45,913 nucleotides of DNA from the NCBI GenBank assembly GCA_017639935.1, contig JAGFWP010000015.1, forward strand, positions 1 to 45,913, in the 5' to 3' direction. The notes under the pieces were generated by a model, which had not been told where the DNA came from, made no database searches, and was given only the letters and a program-made list of their open reading frames with translations. This DNA comes from Pelagibacteraceae bacterium (GTDB taxonomy: Bacteria > Pseudomonadota > Alphaproteobacteria > HIMB59 > GCA-002718135). Numbering within the stretch: position 1 is the first letter of the stretch; every line of letters begins with the position of its first letter. The position numbers were made by a program, and so were the translations under genes. This document shows, in pieces, positions 20,895 to 30,623 of this stretch.

Positions 20895-22205
20895 TTGATG
20901 CTAGTTAGTTCAAAAATAGTAAATGGAATTAATGGCACTGTAAAAATTCCTGGGGACAAATCTATATCGCACAGATCAATTATAATTCCTTCAATTTCAA
21001 AAGGAGTTACGCAGATATCCAATCTGCTTAAGTCTGAAGATGTTTTTAGAACCGTTAATGCTTTTCAGTCAATGAATGTCAATATTCAAATAAATAAAGA
21101 TGATGTAATTATCGAAGGTAAGGGACTTAATTCTTTGAATAAATCGGATAAGGTTATTGATCTTGGAAATTCAGGAACTAGTGCGAGACTGTTAACAGGT
21201 CTTTTGTCTTCTCAAAATTTTGATTCAATACTTGTGGGGGATACATCTTTATCTAAAAGACCGATGGCAAGAATCACAAAACCATTAGAAATTATGGGGG
21301 CAAAATTTGATAATAATCATAACAAACTTCCTTTAAAAATTTATGGCAAAAAACTCCATAAAATTGATTACGAGCTTGAATTGCCCTCGGCTCAGGTAAA
21401 ATCAGGATTAATTTTTGCTGCGTTAAATACTGATGGTAAAAGTAGAATAATAGAAAAAAAAATTACAAGAAATCATACAGAAATTATGCTTGAATCTTTC
21501 GAAGCTGATATTAAAATTAATCAAGTAGATTCAGAAAATCACATATTTGTAAATGGTAAAAAAGAACTTGTTCCAAAAAATATTTCCGTACCTTCGGATT
21601 TATCAAGCGCTTCTTTTTTTATAGTTGCAGCATTAATAAATAAGAACTCATTTTTAACAATGAAAAATATTAATCTTAATCCTACTAGAGATGGAATTCT
21701 AAAAGCTTTAAATTTAATGCAGGCAAATATCCAAATTAATAATAAAAGAACAACTAATGGTGAATTAGTTGGTGATCTTGAAATTAAAACTTCTGAATTA
21801 AAAGGATGTGAATTAGAGAGTGATAATGCCAGATTGATGATAGATGAATATCCAATTTTATCTATTGCTGCTGCTTTTGCAAAATCTCCTTCAATATTTA
21901 AGGGTTTAGGAGAATTAAAAGTTAAAGAAAGTAATAGATTGGATCTTATTAGACACAATTTGTACAATTGTGGCATATTTTGTAAAGTTAGTGGTGAAGA
22001 CTTATATATTGACCCAACAAAAAAAATTAGTCCAAAAAAAAACCAAATCAAAACCGATAATGATCATAGAATAGCAATGTCTTTTGCTATTATGGGTATG
22101 AAATTAGGTGTTGATCTTTATATCCCTGGTTCTGAATTTATTAAAACAAGTTTTCCTAATTTTATAGTTTCTCTTAATAATGTAGGAGGTAATCTAAGTG
22201 AATGA
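20895..22205 (+). CDS. aroA: 3-phosphoshikimate 1-carboxyvinyltransferase (EPSP synthase)
   Basis: GDKSISHRSIIIPSISKG, LGNSGTSARLLTGLL, KESNRLDLI, DHRIAMSFAI; ATG at 20898 also possible. Confidence 0.97.
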   Translation: MMLVSSKIVNGINGTVKIPGDKSISHRSIIIPSISKGVTQISNLLKSEDVFRTVNAFQSMNVNIQINKDDVIIEGKGLNSLNKSDKVIDLGNSGTSARLLTGLLSSQNFDSILVGDTSLSKRPMARITKPLEIMGAKFDNNHNKLPLKIYGKKLHKIDYELELPSAQVKSGLIFAALNTDGKSRIIEKKITRNHTEIMLESFEADIKINQVDSENHIFVNGKKELVPKNISVPSDLSSASFFIVAALINKNSFLTMKNINLNPTRDGILKALNLMQANIQINNKRTTNGELVGDLEIKTSELKGCELESDNARLMIDEYPILSIAAAFAKSPSIFKGLGELKVKESNRLDLIRHNLYNCGIFCKVSGEDLYIDPTKKISPKKNQIKTDNDHRIAMSFAIMGMKLGVDLYIPGSEFIKTSFPNFIVSLNNVGGNLSE

Positions 22206-22836
22206 TTTGATTGTTTCTGTTGATGGTCCATCAGGTTCTGGCAAAGAAAGAATAGCAAAATATATCTCAAATAAATATAATCTTTATCATTTAGATTCTG
22301 GTCTTCTTTATAGAAGATTAACCTACTTAATTCTGAAAAAAAAAATAAATTTCAACAATAAAAATGAATTATTTTTTTTTTTAAACTCATTAACATCGTT
22401 ATCTTTAAAAAAACATAAAACTCTTAGAAAAGAAGTTATTAGTAAACGAACTTCAATTATTGCAACTATTCCAATAGTAAGGGAATTTATTAATAATCAA
22501 CAAAAATTAATTGTAAAAAAAATACTTAAATCTAAGAAGGGGTGTGTGATAGATGGTCGTGACATTGGATCTAAAGTTTTCAAAAATGCAAAAATAAAGC
22601 TTTTCATTAAAGTTAAAACTGAAATAAGAGCCAAAAGACGACATAAACAGTTGATTGAACAAGGTGAAAAGTCTATATACAGCAAAATTTTTAAGGATAT
22701 TAATTTGAGAGACAAAAATGATAAAAATAGGGTTGTGTCACCGTTAGTTGTGCCAAAAAAAGCTATTATTATTGATAATTCTTATTCTTTCAAAAATACA
22801 ATTTTTCAAATAAATAAAGCTTTTAAAAAATTGTAA
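22198..22836 (+). CDS. cmk: Cytidylate kinase
   Basis: VSVDGPSGSGKERIAKYI, HLDSGLLYRRLT, CVIDGRDIGSKVF; GTG start, 8-nt overlap with aroA. Confidence 0.95.
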   Translation: MNDLIVSVDGPSGSGKERIAKYISNKYNLYHLDSGLLYRRLTYLILKKKINFNNKNELFFFLNSLTSLSLKKHKTLRKEVISKRTSIIATIPIVREFINNQQKLIVKKILKSKKGCVIDGRDIGSKVFKNAKIKLFIKVKTEIRAKRRHKQLIEQGEKSIYSKIFKDINLRDKNDKNRVVSPLVVPKKAIIIDNSYSFKNTIFQINKAFKKL

Positions 22837-22842
22837 AATTAT

Positions 22843-24546
22843 ATGGCTTTAAATCAAAAAACTTCAAAAATTACTAATTCTGAATACGATAGTCTAATTT
22901 CAAAAAATAAGGACTTAAAAAACAATAAAGAAAAATCAATTATAGAAGGTAAAATCGTTGCAATAGAAGCTGATACAATAATCGTCGATGTGGGGTTGAA
23001 AAGTGAAGGCAGAATTCCTATTACAGAATTTGCAAAACCGGGAAAAAATCCTGAGATTAATATTGGTGATTCTGTTAAAGTTTTTGTTGATAAACTTGAT
23101 GGTGCTAACGGTGAAACTAAGTTATCGTATGAAAAAGCTTTAAAACAATCTGTTTGGAATAGTTTACAAGATAGTTTTGATAATAATAAAACTGTAACAG
23201 GAACCCCTTATAATAAAGTTAAAGGAGGTATGAGTGTTAATTTAGATGGCGTTACAGCTTTTCTTCCTGGGAGTCAAATAGACAATAGACAAATCATAGC
23301 TGATACTAAGGAACTTATAGATAAGCCTTTGGAGTTAATGATTTTAAAAATGGACAAATATAGAGGCAACATTGTTGTTTCTAGAAAAGCAATATCTGAT
23401 AATGAAATAAAAAAACAAAGAGAAAAACTATTAACCAACATTAAAGAAGGATCAGTTTTAGAAGGAAGAATTAAAAACATTACTGACTATGGTGCGTTTA
23501 TTGATTTGGGCGGTATTGATGGTTTAGTACATATTACAGATATTGCGTGGAGAAAAATAAATCATCCGTCTGATTTATTAAAAGTTGGGAACCAAGTTAA
23601 AGTTAAAGTTTTAAAATACGATGAAGAAATAACAAGATTAAGTTTAGGTATAAAACAATTAAGTGAAGATCCATGGACTAATGTTGATAAATATTTTGAA
23701 ATCGAAAAAAATTATGATGGTGAAGTTTCTGGAATTAATGATCAAGGTATATTTCTTTCTATAAATGATTTTGATGGATTTGTTCAAATAACGGAACTTA
23801 GTTGGTTAAAAAAACCTCCCCATCCTTCTAAAATTTTTCAAATTAAAGATAAAATAAAAGTAAAAGTTCTTGAAATCGATTCAGAAAAAAGGAGACTTAA
23901 CTGCAGTCTAAAAAGACTTAAAGAAAATCCATGGTTCAATATTAAAGAAAAATTTAATGTTAACGACATTATTGATACAGAAATAGTTAACATTGTTGAT
24001 TTTGGTATATTTGTTAAAGTTTATGATGAAATAGATGGAATGGTGCATATTTCCGATTTAGATTGGGATGAATCAAAATGCTCATCTATATTAAGTAATT
24101 ATAAAAAAGGAGAAAAAGTTTCAGTAAAAATATTAGATATAAATATAGATAAAGAAAGAATTAGTTTAAGTATAAAACACTTAATCAACAATCCAATTTT
24201 AGATTTTATATTAAAAAAACCAGTAAAATCGATTGTTTCTGGCAAAATAATTTCAATAAATGAAAAAGGATTAACTGTTAATATTACTAATAATGTCAAC
24301 GGTTTTATAAAAAAAACAGATTTAGCAAAAGATGAATTAGAACAAAAAATTGATAGATTTGCTGTTAATGAAACGGTTGACTCTATGATAATGTCATTTA
24401 ACGAAAAATTAAAAAAAATTAACTTATCAATTAAAGATATTGAAATTGATGAAGAAAAAAAATTACTCAGCAAATATGGATCAAAGAATTCAGGAGCGTC
24501 TTTAGGTGGTATTTTTAGTGATGCGCTTAAAAAAAAATCTAGCTAA
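22843..24546 (+). CDS. rpsA: 30S ribosomal protein S1
   Basis: 567 aa with multiple S1 repeats (GSVLEGRIKNITDYGAFIDLGGIDGLVHITDIAWRKINHPSDLLKVGNQVKVKVLKYD); follows cmk. Confidence 0.98.
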   Translation: MALNQKTSKITNSEYDSLISKNKDLKNNKEKSIIEGKIVAIEADTIIVDVGLKSEGRIPITEFAKPGKNPEINIGDSVKVFVDKLDGANGETKLSYEKALKQSVWNSLQDSFDNNKTVTGTPYNKVKGGMSVNLDGVTAFLPGSQIDNRQIIADTKELIDKPLELMILKMDKYRGNIVVSRKAISDNEIKKQREKLLTNIKEGSVLEGRIKNITDYGAFIDLGGIDGLVHITDIAWRKINHPSDLLKVGNQVKVKVLKYDEEITRLSLGIKQLSEDPWTNVDKYFEIEKNYDGEVSGINDQGIFLSINDFDGFVQITELSWLKKPPHPSKIFQIKDKIKVKVLEIDSEKRRLNCSLKRLKENPWFNIKEKFNVNDIIDTEIVNIVDFGIFVKVYDEIDGMVHISDLDWDESKCSSILSNYKKGEKVSVKILDINIDKERISLSIKHLINNPILDFILKKPVKSIVSGKIISINEKGLTVNITNNVNGFIKKTDLAKDELEQKIDRFAVNETVDSMIMSFNEKLKKINLSIKDIEIDEEKKLLSKYGSKNSGASLGGIFSDALKKKSS

Positions 24547-24845
24547 TGTTAAGATCTGAGTTAATACTTAAAATACAGAATAAATATACTTCCTTGGGAT
24601 TAAGTGATGTAGAAAATATAGTTGATCTTTTTTTTAAAAAAATTTTATTAGCCTTGCAGGACAATCAAAATATTGAAATTAGAAATTTTGGAACATTCAG
24701 TAAAAAAATAAATAAGGAAAAATATGTTAGGAATCCAAAAACAAATGAAAAAATTTTTAAAGTTGCAACTAATAAAATTCATTTCAAAATAGGAAAAATT
24801 CTTCATCAAAGAATTAACAAAGATATTCATTTCAATAATGAATGA
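24546..24845 (+). CDS. ihfB: HU/IHF family DNA-binding protein (probable IHF beta)
   Basis: MLRSELILKIQNKYTSLGLSDVENIVDLFFKKI...IEIRNFGTFSKKINKEKYVRNPKTNEKI; canonical position after rpsA. Confidence 0.88.
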   Translation: MLRSELILKIQNKYTSLGLSDVENIVDLFFKKILLALQDNQNIEIRNFGTFSKKINKEKYVRNPKTNEKIFKVATNKIHFKIGKILHQRINKDIHFNNE

Positions 24846-25521
24846 TAAAAAAATCATTGTTGCTTTAGATAATATCAATTTATATGACTCAAGATATCTC
24901 GTTGATGAAATAAAAAATCAAGTTTTTGCTTTCAAGATAGGTTACGACTTTTTTTTAAATTTTGGTCTTGATGGATATAATCAAATAAAAAATAAAAAGG
25001 TAAATATTTTTTTAGATTTAAAATTGCATGATATACCAAATACTATAAAAAACGGAATCGAAGCTATTGCCAATCTTAGTCCATATTTTACGACAATACA
25101 TATAACTGGCGGCGATGAAATGCAAAAAATTACAGGTTTGAGCAAAAAAAATGTTAAAGTTTTGGGTGTGTCGATTTTAACTAGCATTGATAGTGCACAA
25201 GCTGAAAAATACTACAGTGAAAAAAATATTACTAATCTTGTAGGTAAATTTGTAAAAAATGCTTTAGAAAATAAATTAGATGGTGTTGTCTGCAGCCCTC
25301 TAGAAATAGAATTAGTAAAAAAAATATCATCTGGAAAGCTAATCATTGTTACTCCCGGTATACGACCAGAAAATTATAATAAAAATGATGATCAAAAAAG
25401 ATTTATGTCTCCAAAAAAAGCTGTTAATTTGGGGGCTAATTATTTAGTAATTGGAAGACCAATTACTCAATCAACAAATCCATTATTAGAGATAAAATCT
25501 ATTAATTCTTCAATTGAATAA
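24838..25521 (+). CDS. pyrF: Orotidine 5'-phosphate decarboxylase
   Basis: IIVALDNINLYDS, FLDLKLHDIPNTI, VTPGIRPE, GANYLVIGRPIT. Confidence 0.97.
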   Translation: MNDKKIIVALDNINLYDSRYLVDEIKNQVFAFKIGYDFFLNFGLDGYNQIKNKKVNIFLDLKLHDIPNTIKNGIEAIANLSPYFTTIHITGGDEMQKITGLSKKNVKVLGVSILTSIDSAQAEKYYSEKNITNLVGKFVKNALENKLDGVVCSPLEIELVKKISSGKLIIVTPGIRPENYNKNDDQKRFMSPKKAVNLGANYLVIGRPITQSTNPLLEIKSINSSIE

Positions 25522-26152
25522 ATCTAAAATAAAAATTTGCGGAATTAATGAAATAAAAATTATTAATTGTTGCATCAATAATGGCATAGAATATTGTGGC
25601 CTAATTTTTTATGAAAAAAGTCCGAGATTCGTTAATCTAGAACTTGCTAAAAAAATAATCAATTATGTTTATAATAAAAAAATAATTCCTGTTGGGGTTT
25701 TTGTTGACAAACCTCTTAACGAAATTAAGAAAATTATAGAAAAAACATGTTTGAAACATATCCAGCTTCATGGAAATGAAGACAATGATTATATTAATCA
25801 ATTAAAAAAAGAATTTGACCTAAAAATAATTAAGAGCATTGGAATTAATAATAAGGATGATTTAAAAAAAATGGACGATTTGCAATTATCAGATTATTTT
25901 TTATTTGATTATAAACCAATAATTAATGAATTGCCTGGAGGAAATGCAAAAAGGTTTGATTGGTCGTTACTTCAAAATATCACAATAAGTAAACCATGGT
26001 TTATTTCAGGAGGAATAAATATAGGCAATATTGGACAAATTGATAAGAAACTAATTCCTTATGGAATTGATATTTCATCAGGTGTAGAAGAGAAGCCAGG
26101 AATAAAAAGTTCTCACAAAATTAATGCTTTATTGAAAATCTTAAATGCGTAA
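25514..26152 (+). CDS. trpF: Phosphoribosylanthranilate isomerase
   Basis: [51 protein letters not shown]; next to trpB/trpA. Confidence 0.96.
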   Translation: MNKSKIKICGINEIKIINCCINNGIEYCGLIFYEKSPRFVNLELAKKIINYVYNKKIIPVGVFVDKPLNEIKKIIEKTCLKHIQLHGNEDNDYINQLKKEFDLKIIKSIGINNKDDLKKMDDLQLSDYFLFDYKPIINELPGGNAKRFDWSLLQNITISKPWFISGGINIGNIGQIDKKLIPYGIDISSGVEEKPGIKSSHKINALLKILNA

Positions 26153-27356
26153 CAAAAATTCTTATTCTCAATGGCCAGATGAAAAAGGTTATTTTGGTAA
26201 ATTTGGTGGAAGATACGTAGCTGAGACGTTAATGCCCTTAATTATGGAAGTTGAGAAAGAATATAATAATATCAAAAAAGACAGTTCGTTTAAAAAAGAA
26301 TTTGATTATTATCTAGAAAAATTTGTTGGTAGACCAAGTCCTCTTTTTTTTGCTGAAAGAATAACTGAAGACCTGAAAGGTCCTAAAGTTTATTTTAAAA
26401 GAGATGAATTAAATCATACTGGAGCTCATAAAATCAACAACTGTATTGGACAGATTCTCCTTGCAAAAAAAATGGGTAAAAAAAGAATAATTGCAGAAAC
26501 AGGTGCTGGTCAACATGGGGTAGCAACAGCAACGGTATGTGCTCTTTTTAACCTTCCTTGTATAATCTATATGGGTGAAAAAGATATTGAAAGACAGTCG
26601 CCTAATGTATTTAGAATGAAATTGCTTGGAGCAGAAATTAGAAGTGTAACAAGTGGATCAAAGTCACTAAAGGATGCTATGAATGAAGCTCTTAGAGACT
26701 GGGTAACAAATGTTGATAATACTTTTTATATCATAGGCACGGTAGCTGGCCCACACCCTTATCCATCAATGGTAAGAGATTTTCAATCTGTTATTGGAAA
26801 AGAAGTTAGAAAACAAATCCAAGAAGCAGAAAATAAATTACCCGATCTTTTGGTTGCCTGTATTGGGGGAGGATCAAATGCTATTGGTTTATTTCAGGAG
26901 TTTTTAGATGATGCAGAAGTCAAAATGTTAGCTGTAGAAGCTGCTGGTTTGGGTTTGGAATCAGGTAAGCATGCCGCAAGTTTAACAGGGGGTAAGCCTG
27001 GAGTTCTTCATGGTAATAAAACATATTTATTACAATCAAAAACTGGTCAAATTGAAGAAGCCCACTCTATATCCGCAGGCTTGGATTATCCGGGTATTGG
27101 TCCTGAACATTCTTTTTTATTTGAAGAAAAAAGAGTTAAATATATGTCCGCCACCGATGAAGAGGCCTTAGAAGCTTTTAGTTATTGCTGCAAACTAGAG
27201 GGAATAATTCCTGCTCTTGAGCCCGCACATGCTCTTGCAGTGCTCAAAAAAATCGCTCCTGATATGAATTCTGAAGAAATTGTTGTTATGAATATGTGTG
27301 GAAGGGGAGATAAAGATATTTATACTGTTGCTAAAGCTCTTGATATTGATATCTAA
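26145..27356 (+). CDS. trpB: Tryptophan synthase beta chain
   Basis: 403 aa; [63 protein letters not shown]. Confidence 0.99.
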   Translation: MRNKNSYSQWPDEKGYFGKFGGRYVAETLMPLIMEVEKEYNNIKKDSSFKKEFDYYLEKFVGRPSPLFFAERITEDLKGPKVYFKRDELNHTGAHKINNCIGQILLAKKMGKKRIIAETGAGQHGVATATVCALFNLPCIIYMGEKDIERQSPNVFRMKLLGAEIRSVTSGSKSLKDAMNEALRDWVTNVDNTFYIIGTVAGPHPYPSMVRDFQSVIGKEVRKQIQEAENKLPDLLVACIGGGSNAIGLFQEFLDDAEVKMLAVEAAGLGLESGKHAASLTGGKPGVLHGNKTYLLQSKTGQIEEAHSISAGLDYPGIGPEHSFLFEEKRVKYMSATDEEALEAFSYCCKLEGIIPALEPAHALAVLKKIAPDMNSEEIVVMNMCGRGDKDIYTVAKALDIDI

Positions 27357-28150
27357 TGAGCTCCCGCATAATTAAAACTTTTTCTGATAATAAAAAGAAA
27401 CTTGTTACTTTTATCACCGGAGGTGATCCTAACTTTGAAACTTCAAAAAAAATTATTAAAACTATTGCTGAAAGCGGAACAGATATAATTGAAATTGGAA
27501 TGCCTTTTTCTGATCCAATGGCAGATGGACCAACAATTCAACTATCAAATTTAAGGGCAATCAAACAAGGCATAAATTTAGATCATATTTTTTCAATTTG
27601 TAGGAATCTCAGAAATGCCAATGATACAATACCAATTATTCTTATGGGATATTATAATGTTGTATTTCATTATGAAGTGGAAAAATTTGTTTATGAATGT
27701 CAACAAAATGGTGTTGATGGACTAATAATTGTTGATTTACAACCAGAAGAAGATCCTGAATTATTATCTGCGATTAAATCTACCGATTTAGATCTAATTC
27801 GATTGATAACACCCACCACTAATACAGAAAGGCTTGAAAAAATTCTAAAACATTCCTCAGGTTTTTTATATTATGTAACTATAACAGGTGTTACAGGGCA
27901 GAATTCAGCAAACTTGAAGGAGTTAAAACAATCTATAATTAATATAAAAAATAAAACAAAGCTACCTGTTGTCTCTGGATTTGGAATAAAAAATAGAGAA
28001 CAGGTCAAGAAAGTGTGTGAAATCAGTGACGGCGCTGTTATTGGCTCATCAATTGTGAAAATTATTGAAAATAATATAAATAATGAAGAGAAAATGATAA
28101 CTCTTGTGGCAAATTTTGTTAAACAATTAAAAGAAGGTATCGTAGAATGA
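27356..28150 (+). CDS. trpA: Tryptophan synthase alpha chain
   Basis: FITGGDPNFETS, DIIEIGMPFSDPMADGPTIQLSN, GFGIKNREQV. Confidence 0.98.
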   Translation: MSSRIIKTFSDNKKKLVTFITGGDPNFETSKKIIKTIAESGTDIIEIGMPFSDPMADGPTIQLSNLRAIKQGINLDHIFSICRNLRNANDTIPIILMGYYNVVFHYEVEKFVYECQQNGVDGLIIVDLQPEEDPELLSAIKSTDLDLIRLITPTTNTERLEKILKHSSGFLYYVTITGVTGQNSANLKELKQSIINIKNKTKLPVVSGFGIKNREQVKKVCEISDGAVIGSSIVKIIENNINNEEKMITLVANFVKQLKEGIVE

Positions 28151-28998
28151 ACTGGTTGACAAATTTTGTTAAACCCAAACTTAAGGCCTTCGTCAGCAAA
28201 CGTAATGATGTTCCTGCCGATTTATGGCAAAATTGTCCAAATTGCGGAAATATAATGCATCATAAAGATATGTATGAAAATTTTCATATCTGTAATTCTT
28301 GTGATTATCATTTTAGAATGCCGGTTGAAAAAAGAATTGAAATGATTTTTGGCAAAGAAAGCTTTCATGAATTGCAACTAGATAAAATAGAAGATGACCC
28401 TCTTAATTTTGAAGATACAAAAAAATATAGTGATAGACTAAATGAGTATAGGAAAAAAATACAACGTAATGATGCTTTTATTTTAGGCAAAGCCAAAATT
28501 AATAATAATAAAATAATTGCTGGATTTATGAATTTTGATTTTATGGGAGGCTCAATGGGAAGGGCCGTTGGAGGAGGTATTGTCAAAGGTGCTTTAGAAG
28601 CAACTTCTGAAAAATGTCCTTATGTATTATTTACATGTTCAGGAGGAGCTCGAATGCAAGAAGGGATAGTCAGTTTGATGCAAATGCCCAGGACTGTAGC
28701 TGCTATAGAGTTATTAAATGATAAGAATATTCCCTATATAGCAATCTTAACTGACCCCACAACTGGCGGTGTTACTGCTTCATTTGCAATGCTAGCCGAT
28801 ATTACCATTGCTGAAAAAGGATCAACTATTGGTTTTGCCGGAAAAAGAGTTATCCAAGATACTATTCGTGAAGAATTACCTATAAATTTTCAAAAAGCTG
28901 AGTATCTTCAAGACCATGGAATGATAGATATTGTTGTACATCGTAAAGAATTAAAAAAAACTATTTCGAATATTTTAAATCACATTTGCAATAGTTAA
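28147..28998 (+). CDS. accD: Acetyl-CoA carboxylase carboxyltransferase subunit beta
   Basis: Zn finger CPNCGNIMHHKDMYENFHICNSCDYHFRM; GGSMGRAVGGGIVKG; CSGGARMQEG; LTDPTTGGVTASFAMLAD. Confidence 0.98.
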   Translation: MNWLTNFVKPKLKAFVSKRNDVPADLWQNCPNCGNIMHHKDMYENFHICNSCDYHFRMPVEKRIEMIFGKESFHELQLDKIEDDPLNFEDTKKYSDRLNEYRKKIQRNDAFILGKAKINNNKIIAGFMNFDFMGGSMGRAVGGGIVKGALEATSEKCPYVLFTCSGGARMQEGIVSLMQMPRTVAAIELLNDKNIPYIAILTDPTTGGVTASFAMLADITIAEKGSTIGFAGKRVIQDTIREELPINFQKAEYLQDHGMIDIVVHRKELKKTISNILNHICNS

Positions 28999-29000
28999 AT

Positions 29001-30266
29001 ATGTCGCAAAAACTTGAAAAGTTGCTTGATCAACTTGTCAAGCTGCATCCAAAATTTATCGATTTATCTCTCAATAGATTGATACTATTGTTAGATAAGC
29101 TTGGAAACCCACACTTGAAATTGCCGGCAATAATTCACATAGCAGGCACAAATGGTAAAGGTTCAATACTCAGCTATATTCGTAATATTCTGCAGGAAAG
29201 CAAATTTCTTGTTCATTGTTATATATCCCCTCACTTAAAATCAATTGAGGAGCGTTTTATTGTATCAAATAAACAAATTGGAAAACAAAAATTACTAAAT
29301 ACATTAAGATATATAAAAAAAATAAATGCTCATAATCCAATAACATTTTTTGAAATAACTACTGCTGCTGCTTTTTACATTTTTGAAAAAGAAAAAGCTG
29401 ATTTTGTTATATTAGAAACTGGACTTGGAGGAAGATTGGATGCCACAAATATAATAGAAAAAAGTATGATTGATATAATCTCTCCAATTAGCGCAGATCA
29501 TCAGGAATTTTTAGGTAACAGTATAAAAAAAATAACTAATGAAAAAATAAAGATAATTAAACCATTAAGTAAAGTTATTATTAGCAAACAGAATAAAATT
29601 GTAAAAAATGAAATAAAGCAAAAAATAAAAAATTTAAAAAATGATAGAATATTTTTCGGTGAAAAGTTCAAATTAACAAATATAAAGCAAAAATCATTTT
29701 GCTTGAATTATAAAAATGAAAATATTAATTTTTCTAGACCTAATCTCAGAGGAGAACATCAAATCGAAAATGCTGCAACAGCAGTAATGGCAATTTTGAA
29801 AATCAAAGAAATGGGAATGAGAATATCAAAAACATCAATAAACAAAGGTTTAAAAAAAACAATTTGGCCAGGAAGGCTCGAAAAAGGGTATCTAAAAAAT
29901 ATTCCCGTATATTTAGATGGAGCACATAATGTAGCAGGCTCTAAACAGATAGTAAAATTTTTTAAAAACAACTCAATAAACAGATGGTTGGTGATTGGAA
30001 TGCTAAACAATAAAGATTTAAGAAATTATTTATTAACGATTAACAAAATTATTTCAGGTGTTATAGCAATTAAAATTCCTGGTGAAAAAAATTCTTTTTC
30101 AACAGATCAAATTTATAAAATTTGTAAAGAATTGAATATTAAGTGTGTGAAACAAAAAAATATTAAAGTAGCAAATAGTTTTTTAGCAAATGATATAAAG
30201 CCTGAAGAAATAATTATTTCTGGATCACTCTATTTGGTTGGAAAAATAAGAAAGTTATATATTTAA
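29001..30266 (+). CDS. folC: Folylpolyglutamate synthase / dihydrofolate synthase
   Basis: IIHIAGTNGKGSILSYI, SPHLKSIEERFIV, LETGLGGRLDATN, WPGRLEKGY, YLDGAHNVAGSKQ. Confidence 0.97.
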   Translation: MSQKLEKLLDQLVKLHPKFIDLSLNRLILLLDKLGNPHLKLPAIIHIAGTNGKGSILSYIRNILQESKFLVHCYISPHLKSIEERFIVSNKQIGKQKLLNTLRYIKKINAHNPITFFEITTAAAFYIFEKEKADFVILETGLGGRLDATNIIEKSMIDIISPISADHQEFLGNSIKKITNEKIKIIKPLSKVIISKQNKIVKNEIKQKIKNLKNDRIFFGEKFKLTNIKQKSFCLNYKNENINFSRPNLRGEHQIENAATAVMAILKIKEMGMRISKTSINKGLKKTIWPGRLEKGYLKNIPVYLDGAHNVAGSKQIVKFFKNNSINRWLVIGMLNNKDLRNYLLTINKIISGVIAIKIPGEKNSFSTDQIYKICKELNIKCVKQKNIKVANSFLANDIKPEEIIISGSLYLVGKIRKLYI

Positions 30267-30581
30267 GTTATTCTCAATCCACTCGTTAAGAGAAGATTTT
30301 GATAGGCTCCCAACCTTGGTATCAACAAGCTTTCCATCATTGAAAAACATTAAAGTTGGTATTCCGCGAACACCGTATTTTTGAGGTATCTCAGGATTAT
30401 TATCAATATTAATTTTATAGATATTAACCACATCTTTTTTTTCATCAGAAATTTCTTCAAGAATTGGTCCAATTTGTTTACACGGACCACACCACTCAGC
30501 CCAAAAATCAACAAGCGCAGGAAGATTGGATCCGATCACATCTTTCTCAAAATTGCTATCTGATGTTTGTAATGTTGCCAT
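30255..30581 (-). CDS. trxA: Thioredoxin
   Basis: 108 aa; PALVDFWAEWCGPCKQIGPIL with the WCGPC active site; SD AGGAG upstream. Confidence 0.97.
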   Translation of the reverse strand: MATLQTSDSNFEKDVIGSNLPALVDFWAEWCGPCKQIGPILEEISDEKKDVVNIYKINIDNNPEIPQKYGVRGIPTLMFFNDGKLVDTKVGSLSKSSLNEWIENNLNI

Positions 30582-30623
30582 TTCAATACTCCTTCATTTA
30601 AGATAAGCAATTTACACTAATAT

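Noticed and set aside
21150-21250. EPSP synthase of the glyphosate-tolerant CP4 type
   Set aside because: The motif reads GNSGTSARL, keeping Gly where CP4-type tolerance is associated with Ala; resistance cannot be claimed from sequence alone.
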